A DNA stretch of 64,000 nucleotides from Chenggangzhangella methanolivorans (GTDB lineage: Bacteria; Pseudomonadota; Alphaproteobacteria; Rhizobiales; Methylopilaceae). The stretch is from the NCBI RefSeq assembly GCF_019797865.1, contig NZ_CP081869.1, positions 558,001-622,000 on the forward strand. Direction: 5' to 3'. The translations under genes were made by a program, and so were the position numbers. Positions within the stretch are counted from its first letter, which is position 1. Each line of letters opens with the position of its first letter. Under the pieces are notes generated by a model. It was not told where the DNA came from, searched no databases, and was given only the letters and a program-made list of their open reading frames with translations. Shown here piece by piece: positions 9,961 through 19,209 of this stretch.

Positions 9961-12900
9961 GGCCAGTTCGACTCGTCATGCAGGCGTTTGGCCCCTACGC
10001 GGGCCGCGAAGTCGTCGATTTCGGGGACGCGGTCGCCGCTGGCCTGTTCGGCATCTACGGGCAGACCGGCGCCGGCAAGTCGACGATTTTCAGCGCGATC
10101 ACCTTCGCCTTGTTCGGATCGGCGACGAAGGAGGAGCAGGCGACGGCGTCGCTGCGTTCGGATCACGCGTCGCTGACAGACGCAACGGTCGTCGAGTTCA
10201 TCTTCGATCTCGAGCGCCGCTACATGATCATCCGCAGCCCAGACCAGCCACGCCCAAAGCGGCGCGGCGACGGCGAGACCTGGGAGGCCCACGAAGCCCA
10301 CCTTTTCGACGTCACCGGTCTAACCTTCGCTGAGATCGACGCGGGCGCCCGCGGTACGGTCATCGCGGAGAAGAAGACCGGAGTGGTCTTCGCGGCGGTC
10401 ACCGAACTCCTCGGTTATGGCCCGCGTCAGTTTCGGCAGATCGTCCTGTTGCCGCAGGGCAAGTTCGAAACCTTTCTCGCGGCGAACACGAAGGACCGGA
10501 TGGAGATCCTGCGCGATCTCTTCGATGTTTCGCTGTTTCGGCGGCTGACGGCGCGGTTCAAGACTGACGCCGACGAAGCGGAGCGGGACGTTCGCGCGCA
10601 ACGCGAAGCGTGTGCGGCTCGTCTCAAGATCGAAGGCTTCGAGAGCACCGACGCGCTCAGATTAGGCGTTACAGACGCCGGCGAGATCCATGCGAAGCGC
10701 GCCGAGATCGAGGCCGCTCGTCAGAAAGAAGAAAGGGCGTCGGCCGCGACTTTGGACGCGGCGAAAGATCTCGACGGCCGCTTTGCAGAGGTCGCCGCCG
10801 CCCACGCGACGCTGAAGGTCTTGCTGCAAGACAAGACTGAGATGGACGCGCTGGCGGCCCGGATCGTTCGGGTCGAAGCGGCGCGTGGCGCTCTTGATCG
10901 CGAAGAGGCCAAGGCCGCCGCCGCTAAAGATAAGGGCTCCGCGGAGGCTGCGCGCGATGCTGCCCGGCAGAGATCCGAGCACGCCGCATCGATGAGAGAC
11001 GCTGCGGCTCAGGCTTTTGATCGCGAGCGCGCCCGTGACCCGGAGGTCCAGGGGTTGCGGCGCGACCTCGACGACTTGCGGCGCCATGAAAAGTCGATCG
11101 CCGACGCTTCGAGCGCCAAGCGTGCGGCGGACGACGCCAAGACCTCGGAAACCGAGATCGCCGCGGTGCGCGTGGCCGCCGAGGTCGCCCGCACGGCATT
11201 GCTGGAGCAGCGTGTCCGCGCGAAAGAGACGCTGCGGCTCGCTCAGGAAACCGAAGAGCGGCGCCGCGGGCTCGACGGCGAGCTGGCCTCGGCGCGCGGG
11301 GCTTTGAAGGCGGCCGATAGCTACGTCAAGGCGGAAGCCGACCATCAAATGGCGGGTCAAACGGTGACGCGGCTGGAACATGCGCGGGACGCCGCCCTCG
11401 CCGAGGTGGAGGCCGCCAAAGAGGCCTTCGACGCGGCGGAGGCGCGCCTGTCTGAAATGCAGGCGCTTCATCTGGCCAGCAAATTGGCGACGGGGGAGCC
11501 CTGTCCGGTCTGCGGCGGGACCGATCACCCGTCTCCTGCCACAGGCCAGGCCGAGCAAGCTGGCCTCGACGCCGCCTTTCGCGGCGCGAAGTCCCGCTGG
11601 GGCGAGAAGGATCAGGCTGCGCGCGAGGCGGTGAACGCTCATGGCGGTGCGCTCGGCGTGTTGACCGAGCGTCGCCGCGCGCTCGACGAACTTGATCGTC
11701 CAGATCGCGGGATTGGCGAACTGCGCGACCTCGTCGCCCGGCGCCAGGGTGAACTCGATGATCTTGGCGCGCCGGCCGAGCTCGGTGTGCTTGCGGGGGC
11801 GCTCGATGCGTTCGAGACGAAGATCTCGGCGGCCGAAGCCGAACGCGACCGTCTTCGCGACGCTGCGGCGCTCGCTTCTACTCTCGCCGCGACCTCGTTG
11901 GCGCGTCTCGAACAGATGCTCACCGGCGTCCCCGGGCATTTGCAGAACGCCGAGGCGATCGCCGCGGCGCTCGTGGCGACCGGCGGCTCGCTCCATGCGC
12001 GCACCGAGGCGCGCGCCCAGGCCGAGACGGCGGAGCGAATGTCACGCGAAGCGTCGTTGTCGAGCGAGAAGGACCTCGAGGCCGCAGACGCCGCGCTTGT
12101 TCGCGCCAGAGAGCGTCAGGCGGCGGCTCAGGGCGCGTTCGACGCCAGGCTGGAAGAGGTCGGTTTGACGGTCGAGGCGTTCGAGAGTCTCAAGCCGTTG
12201 ATCGCTCAGATCGATGTGGACCGCGAAATGGTCGACGGGCACCGTGCGAAGCTCGCCGGCGCGCAGGAGCACTTGCGCCAGCGCCAGGCCGCCGTCGAAG
12301 GCCGCGAGCGGCCGATCCTGGCCGAAATCGAACAGGTTCATGCCGTCACTGCGCAGGGGCTTCGCGTCGCCACGGAGGAGCGTGCCGAAGCGCAGGCGAG
12401 GCTTGGCCACCTGGAAAGGCTGCTGAGCGACCTCTCGGACGTCTTGCGTCAACTTGACGAAGCGGAAGCGGCGACAGGACCGCTTCGGCTCCTCGCGTCG
12501 CAGTTCGACGCCGGCAACTCTCAAAGGCTCGATCTTGAGACCTATGCGATCGGCGCGATGTTCGACGCGGTCCTCGACGCAGCGAACCTGCGGGCCGGTC
12601 CGATGACGGACGGCCGGTACAAGCTCGAACGAGAGGCCGAAGGCGGCGGACGCGGGCGCAAGGGCCTCGGGATCCAAGTGTTCGACGCCTATACCGGGAA
12701 GTCCCGATCGGCTTCGACCCTGTCCGGCGGCGAGACCTTCATCGCTGCTCTCGCCCTCGCGCTCGGGCTGGCCGACGTCGTCGAAAGCGCCAGCGGAAAA
12801 GTGCGGCTCGACACGGTCTTCATCGACGAGGGGTTTGGCAGTCTCGACGCCGAGAACGGGGCCGGCACGCTCGATGTTGTGCTGCGGGTCCTGAGCAATC

Positions 12901-13139
12901 TGACGAGCGTCAATCGAGCCGTCGGTCTGATCTCTCATGTCCCGCTCGTCCAGGAGGCGATCCCTCACGGCTTTTACGTCACGAAGAGCGGCGCGGGGAG
13001 TACGATTGAACGAGGAGGAGAGCGTGATGGCCCAGCGCCGGTCGCACCTTCGGCTCTCGCGTCGCGGAAAGCTCCACCGGGTTCGCGCTTCATGGGTTCG
13101 CGACGATCGTTCTCAATCTCGTCCGCCGCGGACCCGTAA
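9957..13139 (+). CDS. sbcC: SbcC-like SMC-family ATPase
   Basis: 1,060 residues. Walker A (YGQTGAGKST, about 34-43), long Ala/Glu/Arg-rich coiled coils (about 180-500 and 560-840), zinc hook C516-P-V-C519, ABC signature (STLSGGETF) and Walker B (TVFIDEGFGSLDAE) followed by a D-loop. The ATPase gates DNA to the SbcD-like nuclease. The family normally stops soon after the TxxGAGSTIE segment, but here the frame runs about 40 residues further through low-complexity sequence and across the start of the next gene. A single indel near 13000 would bring TGA at 13025-13027 into frame, overlapping the ATG at 13027, so the natural end is probably 13027. Confidence 0.92.
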   Translation: MRPVRLVMQAFGPYAGREVVDFGDAVAAGLFGIYGQTGAGKSTIFSAITFALFGSATKEEQATASLRSDHASLTDATVVEFIFDLERRYMIIRSPDQPRPKRRGDGETWEAHEAHLFDVTGLTFAEIDAGARGTVIAEKKTGVVFAAVTELLGYGPRQFRQIVLLPQGKFETFLAANTKDRMEILRDLFDVSLFRRLTARFKTDADEAERDVRAQREACAARLKIEGFESTDALRLGVTDAGEIHAKRAEIEAARQKEERASAATLDAAKDLDGRFAEVAAAHATLKVLLQDKTEMDALAARIVRVEAARGALDREEAKAAAAKDKGSAEAARDAARQRSEHAASMRDAAAQAFDRERARDPEVQGLRRDLDDLRRHEKSIADASSAKRAADDAKTSETEIAAVRVAAEVARTALLEQRVRAKETLRLAQETEERRRGLDGELASARGALKAADSYVKAEADHQMAGQTVTRLEHARDAALAEVEAAKEAFDAAEARLSEMQALHLASKLATGEPCPVCGGTDHPSPATGQAEQAGLDAAFRGAKSRWGEKDQAAREAVNAHGGALGVLTERRRALDELDRPDRGIGELRDLVARRQGELDDLGAPAELGVLAGALDAFETKISAAEAERDRLRDAAALASTLAATSLARLEQMLTGVPGHLQNAEAIAAALVATGGSLHARTEARAQAETAERMSREASLSSEKDLEAADAALVRARERQAAAQGAFDARLEEVGLTVEAFESLKPLIAQIDVDREMVDGHRAKLAGAQEHLRQRQAAVEGRERPILAEIEQVHAVTAQGLRVATEERAEAQARLGHLERLLSDLSDVLRQLDEAEAATGPLRLLASQFDAGNSQRLDLETYAIGAMFDAVLDAANLRAGPMTDGRYKLEREAEGGGRGRKGLGIQVFDAYTGKSRSASTLSGGETFIAALALALGLADVVESASGKVRLDTVFIDEGFGSLDAENGAGTLDVVLRVLSNLTSVNRAVGLISHVPLVQEAIPHGFYVTKSGAGSTIERGGERDGPAPVAPSALASRKAPPGSRFMGSRRSFSISSAADP

Positions 13140-13347
13140 ATGCCCGACGTGCGGAGCCAGGATCCTGATCTACCGGATGCCGAACGCAGGGCTCGCGCAC
13201 TTCGAGGGCGGTCGAGGACTTGGGGGTGTGAAACACCCGTGCTTCAGCCTCGGCGAAGGTCTCAGCCGTCGGCGCGACCAACAGACCCCTGATCTGTTTG
13301 ATGGCCACGCGGGAGATGCACCGCCGTTGGCAGGACAGAAGGAATAA
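13027..13347 (+). CDS. small basic protein with putative zinc-binding Cys/His motif
   Basis: 106 residues. The ATG is preceded by GGAGGAG, a strong ribosome-binding site, and lies where the SbcC-like gene should end. A basic N-terminus (MAQRRSHLRLSRRGKLHRVR) is followed by KCPTCGARI, then LAHFEG and VKHPCF, giving a C-x2-C ... H ... H-x-C arrangement consistent with a small zinc ribbon. The tail is polar and probably disordered. I know of no family match. As the third gene of the rightward operon it could be a DNA-binding accessory subunit; the possibility that it is a chance frame is reduced by the ribosome-binding site and the Cys motif. Confidence 0.55.
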   Translation: MAQRRSHLRLSRRGKLHRVRASWVRDDRSQSRPPRTRKCPTCGARILIYRMPNAGLAHFEGGRGLGGVKHPCFSLGEGLSRRRDQQTPDLFDGHAGDAPPLAGQKE

Positions 13348-13682
13348 CATCTCGTCCAGGAGTCGGTCGGTCCGTCTTCGGGCGGCCAGAGGCGGGTTCG
13401 GAAGGGCCCGATGCAGGTCGGCCGGGTAGAGAACTGACGCACAGTCGCTGCGGAGGCAGATCGCCCCGCTTCGGGGCAGATGTATTTCATTGGGCTCGAT
13501 ATGACGAACTACGGGGCGCTGCCCAGCATCTGGATTTCGAAAGCAGGTCCGCTTTCGGCTTGCTAGCTAAGGGGCGCTAATGGCGCATCACGGCTGAGCG
13601 TCACCGGCTGGGAAATGAGCAAACTTCATACGTTCGCCCGCCTGTTAGTTCCGGTGACGGAGGACGACGGCGTTCATACCCG
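13348..13682. other. intergenic region with GC hairpin
   Basis: No gene seen. A perfect hairpin, GCCCCG-CTT-CGGGGC, lies at 13463-13477 between the converging small zinc-motif gene and the nuclease gene. It lacks a T run, so it would be a weak intrinsic terminator at best. Confidence 0.4.
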
Positions 13683-14759
13683 CTATATGGCACCGAGTTG
13701 ATCGCCAACGAGCTTCCTCCAGGCCGTCAGCTTGTCTTGGTTCTCTAGCAGCCAGCGACGAAGCGTCGTAGCAGTAGCAATGCCACGCGCCAGAGCGTCG
13801 CGTTGCGCGTCGAAGCTGCACTGGTTGTCGACGGGCTCGCAAGGCAGCGCCATGACTAGCCCCGGACGTGGGCGCACTTTCGTCGGACGTTTAGCCTCGA
13901 AGAAAGCGCCAATCTCCGACGTGTCGGCCTCCAGACGAGCGCCAATGGCCGGCAAGGCAGCTCCCCATCCCGCAAATGTCACCGCCACGTAGTTCGCGCG
14001 CTGTTCCGATCCACGACCAAGCTCGTGTGCGAAGCGTCGCGGACGAATCCCGTCCGGAATAGCGGACAGTGACACCGCCTGATCGTAGATCATTGACGTG
14101 CTTTCGCGGGGATTGGCTGGCTTTCGCATGCTGGGGCCGGGCTCGATCTCGGGCGCGAGATCCGCTAGCAGCAACACGTATCGAGCATTGAAATCGCCGA
14201 CGACAGGATCGGGAATTGGGGTGTAGCCGCGTCGGTACTTGTAGATTGCCTGGTCAAGAATGGCTGCCCGGAAGTCATATCTAAGTGCCAGCTCGCTGCC
14301 AGTCTCCGCACGGAGCTCTCGAAAGAATGCCGCGATCTCCTCGTAGCTCAGCACTAGATCGAACTTCCCGCTAAAGTCTAGGTGCTGTGCTGCGTAGGCC
14401 GCTGGACAAACTAGAACCATAGCCGCACGGCTATAGTCCGACGCCAACGCGGCGAGCTCCTGGCGGTAACTCTCCGCTTGATCAGGTTGTTCTGTGGCGT
14501 CGAGCTTGTTCTCGATCAGGATGGCCGAACTCGTCCCGTCCCGATTTTGGATCTCAATGAAGATATCGATCTCGCGACGCGACCGCGTGCGACGCCGGCT
14601 GTGTTTTACGTCCCACGCCGCGATCGAACCCACCATTCCGACATGTCCCGCGACCCAGGTAGTGAAATCGAGGGATGAGGCGAGCTCTTCCACCAGCAAG
14701 AGATCCACGTCGCGCTCGGTGGCGTGGGTTAGGGTGGGGATCCACTCATCGACTCTCAC
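13683..14759 (-). CDS. PD-(D/E)XK nuclease superfamily protein
   Basis: 358 residues. The N-terminal half has the restriction-endonuclease-like core: a helix with Glu (DLLLVEEL), then REIDIFIEIQ (catalytic Asp) and SSAILIENKLDA (E-x-K), followed by the helix with QAESYRQEL. The C-terminal half is a separate domain of unknown role that ends in conserved-looking aromatic patches. Families of this kind occur as stand-alone effectors in defence islands. The start is GTG with GGAGGAG 5 bases upstream. It faces the WYL/SbcCD locus across a convergent gap, so it is probably an independent unit. Confidence 0.75.
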   Translation of the reverse strand: MRVDEWIPTLTHATERDVDLLLVEELASSLDFTTWVAGHVGMVGSIAAWDVKHSRRRTRSRREIDIFIEIQNRDGTSSAILIENKLDATEQPDQAESYRQELAALASDYSRAAMVLVCPAAYAAQHLDFSGKFDLVLSYEEIAAFFRELRAETGSELALRYDFRAAILDQAIYKYRRGYTPIPDPVVGDFNARYVLLLADLAPEIEPGPSMRKPANPRESTSMIYDQAVSLSAIPDGIRPRRFAHELGRGSEQRANYVAVTFAGWGAALPAIGARLEADTSEIGAFFEAKRPTKVRPRPGLVMALPCEPVDNQCSFDAQRDALARGIATATTLRRWLLENQDKLTAWRKLVGDQLGAI

Positions 14760-15047
14760 GTTGCTCCTCCCGGGCAGCTTTGCATTAGCGATTGCACAGT
14801 GAAGCTTCTACGAGCCTACTGCGCCAAACCGTCGTCTTAGCCAGAGTCGTTTTCTATAGCCGCCGCACTCTAGCGGGGTTGACCCGAAGCGCGTCCGTTT
14901 TCGGAAAACACTGAAGGTCAGCTTCTGGCGCGAGGCGGTCGAGCTCGTTTACGATCGCGAAGGATTTGTTTGGGCGAAACCGTTCTTGGTTCGACCCTGC
15001 AGAACGAATCCAGATCGTCTTGTTCTGTTCTCGCTCGCGCCTCGAAA

Positions 15048-15611
15048 CTAGCCGGGAAGCAGACCGGCGGCGCGATAGCCGTCGATCAGGGCATCGTAGA
15101 CCGAGACGTCCGAACGGCTGCGCGCGACGAGCTGGGCGCCCGCGATGGCGGCATAGATCGCCCGAGCCCTCGCTTCGCTGTCCCCGGCAGGGGCAAGCCC
15201 CGCGGCGGACACGTGTCGCGTCAACCAGGCCACGTTGACGTCGGCGAATGCGAGCACCTCCGTTTTCACGACGTCGGGCAGGTCGTCGAACTCGGCCGCC
15301 ATAAAGCTAAACAAGCAGATCCGGTTGCCGCTCTGGAGCGCCAGGCGGAACGTCGCGGGGTAGCGGCGTAGAGCCTCGACCGGGTCAGGGGCTTCGTCCG
15401 AAATCGCTTCAAGGACAACTGCGGCGTCTTCCCAATAGCGCCGTCCTACTGCCGCGCCGAGCTCAGCTTTGCTCGGAAAGTGGTGATAGATGCTCGCAGC
15501 CTTGATCCCGACCTCGGCCGCCAGGTCGCGAAAGTTCATGCCGAGATAGCCGTGCGCCTGCGCGCTCAGCGTCGCCGCCGCCAAGATCGCCTCACGGGAA
15601 TTCGTGGTCAC
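15048..15611 (-). CDS. TetR/AcrR-family repressor
   Basis: 187 residues with a standard TetR N-terminal HTH (REAILAAA, then FRDLAAEVGIKAASIYHHFP, residues about 5-50) and a divergent ligand-binding C-terminal domain. It is divergent from the amidase gene, and the 102-base gap between them holds two palindromes that share the half-site CTAACG, so it very probably represses itself and the amidase. The start codon is GTG. Confidence 0.88.
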   Translation of the reverse strand: MTTNSREAILAAATLSAQAHGYLGMNFRDLAAEVGIKAASIYHHFPSKAELGAAVGRRYWEDAAVVLEAISDEAPDPVEALRRYPATFRLALQSGNRICLFSFMAAEFDDLPDVVKTEVLAFADVNVAWLTRHVSAAGLAPAGDSEARARAIYAAIAGAQLVARSRSDVSVYDALIDGYRAAGLLPG

Positions 15612-15631
15612 CGCTGCCTGCCCCTAAAAAC

Positions 15632-15645
15632 CTAACGATCGTTAG
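15632..15645. promoter_or_regulatory. palindromic operator 1 of the TetR/amidase pair
   Basis: Perfect 14-base palindrome CTAACGATCGTTAG, 20 bases upstream of the TetR gene start. Its half-site matches the second palindrome at 15686, with a wider centre. Confidence 0.7.
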
Positions 15646-15685
15646 ATAGGGCTTGACGGAGTAAAAATCACTGCCCAAATAATGA

Positions 15686-15703
15686 CTACCTAACGTTAGG
15701 TAG
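15686..15703. promoter_or_regulatory. palindromic operator 2 of the TetR/amidase pair
   Basis: Perfect 18-base palindrome CTACCTAACGTTAGGTAG ending 10 bases before the amidase ATG, so repressor binding would block the ribosome-binding region or promoter of the amidase. Confidence 0.75.
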
Positions 15704-15713
15704 GGAAGTAATT

Positions 15714-17134
15714 ATGATCGATGACATCCTGTTCTCCGACGCGACGCGGCTCGCCGAACTCATTCGCGCCCGCGAGGTCTCCCGGTTGAGGTCGTCCGCG
15801 CCCATCTCGACAGAATCGAAGCGGTCGACGGAAAGATAAACGCGATCGTCACGGTCGCGGACGGGGCGCTCGAAGCCGCGAAGGTCGCCGAGGCCTCGGT
15901 CCTCGCCGGCCAAACGCTCGGCCCGCTCCACGGTGTGCCCTTCACTGTGAAGGACTCAATCGACACAGCCGGCGTGCCGACCCAGCGGGGCTCGCCGATC
16001 TTCGAGGGCCGCACGCCGGAGACGGACGCGACCAGCGTCGCGCGCTTGAAGAACGCCGGCGGCGTCCTGCTGGCGAAGACCAACCTTCCTGAATTCTCCT
16101 ACTGGATCGAGAGCGACAACCTGCTTTCCGGCCGCACCAACAACCCTTGGGATCTCGAACGCACGCCGGGCGGGTCGAGCGGCGGCGAGTCCGCGGCGAT
16201 CGCCGCCGGCATGTCTCCGCTAGGCCTCGGCACGGACCTCGCGATTTCGGTGCGTGGGCCAGCCGCCCAGACGGGCATCGTCTCGCTGAAGGCCACGCAC
16301 GGGCTCGTGCCCATGACGGGAATCTGGCCTCGCGCGCCGCGCCGCTTCTGGCATGTCGGCCCGATGGCCCGCAGCGTCCGCGACCTCGCGCTCGCCGTCT
16401 CGCAACTGGCCGGCCCCGACGGCCTCGACGCGTTTGTGAGCAGCGCGGCCTTCAGCGCCGGGCCCGGTCGCTCGCCCGATCGACCGCTCCGCGTGGGGTG
16501 GATGGTCGGGCCCGGCCTCGGGCCGGTCGACCCGGAGGTGGCGGCCACGGTCGAGGCCGCAGCGGATGCGCTCAAAGGCCTCGGCGTTCTCGTGGAGCCG
16601 GTCGGCCTCCCGGCGCTGGAGCGGGACTTTGCGCTCGACGTGTTCAACCGCCTCCACGTCATGGAGATGAAGCCGGCCTTCAGGGCGGCGACGGCCGGAC
16701 GCCGCGAGGACGAACTCTACAAGATGGCCAAGACTATGCTGTCGCTGCCCGATACGTCGATGGACGACTACATCGAGGCGGAGCAGGCGGCGGAGCGGCT
16801 GCGCGACGGCTACGCGGCCTATTTCAGGGACTACGACGCGCTAATCACGCAGGTGCTTCCGATCCCTGCGCACCGGCATGGCGTCGAGCAGTTCGTCATC
16901 GACGGCCAAACGGTGGACGCGACCTATCTTCAGGCCGCGACCGTGCCGCTCAACGTCACCGGCCTGCCGGGCCTGTCGATGCGGTTCGGCACGAGCACGG
17001 ACGGCATGCCGATCAACGTCCAGATCATCGGCGGTTGGCACGCGGAGCCTACCATCCTTCATCTCGCGTCACTGCTCGAAGAGGTCAGCCCCGTTCGAGG
17101 CCCACGGCCCAATCTGTTGGGGTCGTCGCGGTGA
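15714..17134 (+). CDS. amidase signature family amidohydrolase (one frameshift)
   Basis: About 473 residues once one deleted C at the CCC run at 15781-15783 is restored. Amidase signature features: catalytic Lys in HGVPFTVKDSID, the Ser-rich loop TPGGSSGGESAA with the cis-Ser, and the nucleophile region LGTDLAISVRGPA, then the usual GLPGLSMRFG near the C-terminus. It would hydrolyse an amide to an acid and ammonia; the substrate cannot be told. The usual GGSIR motif reads AISVR, so the nucleophile is kept but its surroundings differ. The divergent TetR gene and two palindromes control it. The NAD(P)H-binding gene downstream may be co-transcribed. Confidence 0.85.
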
Positions 17135-17234
17135 CCGCCGAGATGCTCGCCACGACGCCGTTTCTTCAACCCTATCGTCGCAGTCAAGCCGTCTCAAGGC
17201 GACGCTGTTGCGCCGCACAGAAAGGAAGGCGGAC

Positions 17235-17884
17235 ATGAAGGTCTTCATCATTGGGATCGCGGCGGCGGCGTAGGTCGCCGTATCGCGGAAAAGCTGACCG
17301 AAGCGGGTCACGAAGCCGTCGGCCTCGTGCGCCGGCCCGAGCAGGCGCGCGCGCTCGCTGCGCGCGGCATAGCGACCGCCGGGCGATCTGGTCGCCATGT
17401 CGATCGACGTTCTGGCCGAGGCTATGCGCGGCGCCGACGCCGTCGTATTCAGCGCCGGCGCTGGCGGCAAGGAAAGCGACGAGGCCACCACACGGGTAGA
17501 CGGCGACGGGCCGGAGAAGCTCGCCGCGGCAGCAGAACGCGCCGGCGTTCGCCGCTTTCTCCTCGTTTCGGTGTTTCCCGAAGCTTGGCGCGAACGGCGC
17601 ATGGACGCCTCGTTCGAGCACTACATGGTCGAGAAGAAGAAAGCGGAAACGCAGCTGGTCGAGACCGGCCTCGATTGGGTGATCCTGCGGCCCTCCGCGC
17701 TGACGGACGAGCCGGGCGCTGGCCGGTCGATCTCGGCGTCGCGAAAATCCACGAAACGATCGCGCGGGATGATGTCGCCGCGACGGTCGTCGGGCTGCTA
17801 GATGCCCCACGGATCAGACGACGCATCTTGGAAGTGACGGGTGGAAACACGTCGATCCGGGACGCCGTCGAAGCGCTGGACTGA
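17235..17884 (+). CDS. NAD(P)H-binding NmrA/SDR-like protein (several frameshifts)
   Basis: About 215 residues after reading through breaks near 17260, 17390 and 17730. Begins MKVFIIG followed by GGGVGRRIAEKL (dinucleotide-binding glycine loop), then VVFSAGAGGK, RFLLVSVFPEA, FEHYMVEKKKAE (a Y-x3-K-like pair) and WVILRPSALTDEPG, all typical of atypical SDRs of the NAD(P)H-binding family. It probably reduces a small carbonyl or quinone substrate or acts as a redox sensor. The ATG at 17235 follows AAGGAAGG. It may be co-transcribed with the amidase. Confidence 0.8.
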
Positions 17885-18224
17885 AGTCGCCATCCGCGAG
17901 CGGCCTGATGGAACGGCGCTTGTGAGTATCTGTCCAGGCCCCTTCGGTTGTTCAACGAAGATGTGCGCAATCAGCCCAGTGGGCGAAGTGAGCGCTTCGT
18001 TGAGCGCAACTGATGCAGCCTAGGCGACCGCCTTGTTGCTTCTAGTGCTCGGCGTTTGCGCAGTCGCGCCTGCGTCTATGGTATCGAGACAACCACATCG
18101 CGATGCCTGATGTCAGTGGAGCACTGGCGATTTCGCTATCGCCGCGGTTGCGGGAATTCCAAATCTGCTTGAGGAAGCCCTAGTGCTGATGTGAGCCGCG
18201 CTATAAAGGCCGTCCCTGAACAGG
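17885..18224. other. intergenic, nothing recognised
   Basis: Between the end of the NAD(P)H-binding gene and the 3' end of a LysR gene on the other strand. I see no gene, RNA or clear terminator. Confidence 0.4.
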
Positions 18225-19131
18225 TCAGCCTTCGTTTCCAGAGCAGCCCTCGAAAGCCTCTCGGCACAGATCGACGAAGCCTCGCACTTTCGGGTCCATG
18301 TATCGCGTTGAGGCGAATACGGCGTGGACCGGCATCGGCGCGTTCGCCCATCCTGGCAGGACGTGAGCCAGGGTCCCGTCGGCGACATGTGGCGCGGCCA
18401 TAAAGCGAGGAAGCTGAGCCACCCCCAGTCCCGACACGGCAAGGTTTTTCAGCGCGATCATGTTGTCGAGCGCATCGCGGCGTCTGCGAGACCTTCTCCG
18501 TGACGTCGCCATTGGCCAGCGTCCAGACGGCGCGGCCGCTTGCCGTCTTCATGATCAGGTCATGGCGCTTCAGGTCGTCGACCGTGCGCAGAGCCGCAGC
18601 GTCCTTCAGGTAGCCGGGCGAGGCATAGAGGCCGTAGGTGATGTCGCCGAGCTTGCGCGCCGAGAGCTCGGAATCCTGCAGCGCTCCGATCCGGATGGCC
18701 ACGTCGATCCCCTCGTGGATGATGTCGACGGCGCGGATCGAGTAGACCGTCTCGACGGTGACCTTCGGCCATGTGCGCAGATAGGTGGCGATCCAGTCGT
18801 CGACCCGTGTCGTTCCGAACTCCGGCGTCGCGGTGATCTTCAGGCGGCCCTTCGGCTCCCGGGACTGCTGCGCCACTGCTGCCTCGGCGGCTTCCGCGGC
18901 CGCAAGGATCGAGGAGACGCGCTCGAAGTAGTCCCGGCCGACTTCGGTCACGCTGAGCCGCCGGGTCGACCTGTTCAGAAGCCTCGCGCCGAGCTTCTCC
19001 TCGATGCGCTGGACGATCCGGCTGACCCGCGCCTTGTCGGTCTCCAGACGTTCGGCGGCAGCGGTGAACGACTCCTCCGTCACCACCGCGACGAAGGCCT
19101 GCATTTCAGAGAAGCTGATTGTTGTCGTCAT
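18225..19131 (-). CDS. LysR-family regulator (one frameshift)
   Basis: About 301 residues. N-terminal winged helix (FSEMQAFVAVVTEESFTAAA, then RVSRIVQRIEEKLGARLLNR) and a type-2 periplasmic-binding-like effector domain with VDIIHEGIDVAIRIG and YGLYASPGYL. The frame breaks near 18490, after which the other frame gives the expected LAVSGLGVAQLPRFMA segment. ATG at 19131 chosen; 19140 is possible. It is close relative in layout to the LysR at 20166-21078, and follows the NAD(P)-binding gene at 19210-20013 on the same strand. Confidence 0.88.
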
Positions 19132-19209
19132 GGACAACATTCTTTCATCTGCCACGCGATAGTGCAATCGCGCGCCGGACGCCCGCGCACAGCGTCCGGC
19201 GCGAGCAGG

